Shown here: piece after piece, positions 61,843 to 64,000 of the stretch
Layout of the letters: the number at the start of each line of letters is the position of its first letter
Numbering within the stretch: the first letter of the stretch is position 1
NCBI GenBank assembly: GCA_026182355.1
Contig: JAPFBL010000003.1
Span: 186,001-250,000 of the forward strand
From: Hermatobates lingyangjiaoensis
Lineage: Eukaryota > Arthropoda > Insecta > Hemiptera > Hermatobatidae
Direction: 5' to 3'
DNA: 64,000 bases
Translations under genes and position numbers: made by a program
The notes under the pieces: model-generated
Databases searched by the model: none
Seen by the model: the letters and a program-made list of their open reading frames with translations, nothing else
What the model was told of the DNA's origin: nothing

Positions 61843-63056
61843 CAATGCAGCAATAAATATGAATAATTTAAAAAAAAAAAAAGAAAATTTAAGAGTATCT
61901 TTACTTTAGGAAGGGTAGGGTATTCCAATGTAAAGAAACAAGATATATGGAAACAAATAAAACATTCCTGATAAGAGGTTTATTGAATTTAACATATATA
62001 TCTTAAAAAGTCAATAAATTCAACAGTTATCCTATTTTATATTATGCTCATAAAAGATTTAACTATTCTACCGTAAAAGGCAGTATCGTAAGCTTTATAG
62101 TGTAAAGCAGGAAGTATAAAAGAAGACCAAATCGTCGCATTCATTCACTCATAATTAAATTATTGCTTTTTCTGAATAAGAAGTTGTTACTCTCGTAAAA
62201 GTACGTGTTTGATAGTATGCAAAGGGTGATTTCCGCAGATATTTTTCAGAACAAAGGAAAACCATAATTTTCACTCAACTTCCTTTTGAATGCAAGTCGC
62301 TATCACCTTACATAACATACTCATAAGACAATTTTATAATTAAAGTAAAATAAATTATAGTGAGTTATTAAAAATTAATAAATGAGGATACAATCAAGTA
62401 CGAAAAAATTAATTACTCGTAGAATATGTCACAAAAAAAAGAAAGAATTATTAGTACAAATTAAACCACATTAAAGATGTGTTAAAGATTGTGTAGTGTT
62501 TGAAATATTTTCGGTTCACATCCTTCATTACACACCCTTTCGGCAGATATCATTTAAAATATTTTCGGGGACTTCTGAAACTGTTACAAATAACAGTATA
62601 TTTTTTTTCATTATCAGTATAATATACTCTCTGAAAAGAAGAAAAAGAATGACCACGTGTATACCAAGCGATAACCCCCTACCTTATTGGTTTAATACAT
62701 CACTCCACAAATAAAAGGTTTTATAAAGATATTTATAATTGTAATAAAGGTTATATTACAAATTTATAGTTGTATAAAAAATAAATCACAACAAATAAAC
62801 ACGTGATGCAATCAATGAATTTAAACCTCAAGGAAAAAAATAGAAATAAAAGCCTCAGGCATTTATTTCTATTGTTTTCCTTTTACCTTGTGGTTTAAAC
62901 TTCATTTATAATCAATATACACGTTTCAATAAACATAGGCACACAGAAAAATAGAAAAAACATACCCACAGTCTCTAATTTTTTGTTTTACCGTCATCAA
63001 GAGAGAAGAGATAGGCACCATACGCAATTGCGAAGCGCTTCGCTCTCTCCTGATGA
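61843..63056 (+). repeat. 1.2 kb direct repeat, indel-rich copy
   Basis: Colinear with 59025-60251 along its whole length. It differs mainly by scattered one- to few-base deletions and insertions (for example CCTGCTAGATATTTTATCAG reduced to CCGCAGATATTTTTCAG). A further partial copy of its middle lies at 63136-63230. Confidence 0.9.
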
Positions 63057-64000
63057 CGGTTAAAACGAAAATTAGGGACTGTGAGTCTGTTTTAATACTT
63101 CCTGGTGCCTATTTTTTTTGCTAAAACATGAATAATTTTTGGTTCACATCCTTCATTACACACCCTTTCGGCAGATATCATTGAAAATTGTTTTTAGGGA
63201 CTTTTCAACAAGTAACAGTATATTTTTTTTCCTTCAGTTATTTTAGGAAATTAAATTTCATATTAAATATTGTCTTAATATCGATACAACATAAAAAATA
63301 TGAATTTTGAATATTGGAAGAGGAAATGTTACAGTTATGAAGTTACAATTAATTTATTTAAAGCTGAAATACTGGTTATACATCAGTTAAAAAGAAATTG
63401 AAATAATTATCACAATATTGTCGACCTACGTATACCTTTTTTGACTCTGGAGAGTGATAGTTGTTCACCTTTGAACTCGACTCAAAGGTCAACAACCCAC
63501 TCAAAGGTCGACTCGACTCCTTTAGACTGACATTAATATTTCCTTTCAAAAATTAACCATTGCTAAAAGGGTTATAAAATACCAATTGTAAGGCACACTT
63601 ACTGCCACCTAATGATGTAATGCCTAAATTAAAAATGTTAGGGTATATTTTCTTCTTAACTAACACTTTAAGGCGACCACTTTGAAGATAAGTCGTTGCA
63701 CTGATAAGGCGATTGTTTAAGTAGTTACCAGCTAATTGTTACCTTATCAAATTTTACAGGTGTAGTGAATATAATTTAAGGTCATTCATGCTTACCCTTA
63801 CATAATGGTTAGTAACCGTTTGTCAATTGACCCCCACTTTAGTTACATACCGGTATGGTCTCATCGTATATAGCGATTTCTAGCAAGAAATTGATATCCT
63901 ACAGAAACTGCTTGCTCTATGCCCTGTCACATGAATAGCTGGTACAACAGCACATGAAAAACTGGGGTAATATCCACGATTAGAATCTTCAATATAACCA
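63057..64000. other. Right end of window, no gene seen
   Basis: A short third copy of part of the 1.2 kb repeat (63136-63230) followed by AT-rich DNA without exon signals. A local repeat of ACTCAAAGGTC units is visible near 63475-63520. Confidence 0.5.

Overview
The window is animal nuclear DNA, almost certainly from an insect. It is AT-rich and holds four intron-rich genes with GT/AG introns. It is crowded with insect-type mobile elements, including a tRNA-derived SINE whose tail is CCTAA, the complement of the insect telomere repeat TTAGG. Gene content and repeat style would fit a hemipteran, but that placement is inference.

Layout. A tektin-3-like gene (10 exons, 2814-21908, + strand) encodes an axonemal microtubule protein. 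A 4.7 kb AT-rich gap follows, then Su(z)12 (26634-47436, - strand, 11 exons found), the PRC2 core subunit. Su(z)12 is head-to-head with a protein disulfide isomerase gene (48143-52514, + strand, 8 exons, KDEL end), sharing a 706 bp promoter interval. That interval contains an exact ER-stress response element, CCAAT-N9-CCACG. Tail-to-tail with PDI lies COX11 (53232-57202, - strand, 4 exons), the mitochondrial copper chaperone for cytochrome c oxidase. From 57203 to the end no firm gene is visible.

The introns are filled with repeats: two Helitron copies with a decayed helicase, two hAT elements (one with a perfect 8 bp target duplication), a mariner-type MITE, a fold-back element, SINE copies, LINE and gypsy reverse-transcriptase scraps, and several inverted repeat units. 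One of these inverted units contains complete hammerhead-ribozyme-like cores, as known from Penelope-like elements.

The most useful anomalies are these. (1) Su(z)12 lacks the exons for about 150 residues, including the first part of the VEFS box, and the place where they should be holds duplicated repeat sequence. (2) Su(z)12 exon 7 changes reading frame internally. (3) The exon 5 donor of Su(z)12 lies inside a duplicated repeat. (4) Both PDI active sites are non-canonical (CVHC and CTHC). (5) The last 5 kb holds a 1.2 kb sequence twice, the second copy full of single-base indels, around a homopolymer-rich junk-like spacer. This looks like unpolished assembly and is a warning for points 1 and 2.

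The four genes do not form a pathway. They are ordinary neighbours in a eukaryotic genome; only the Su(z)12/PDI pair is likely to share regulatory DNA.
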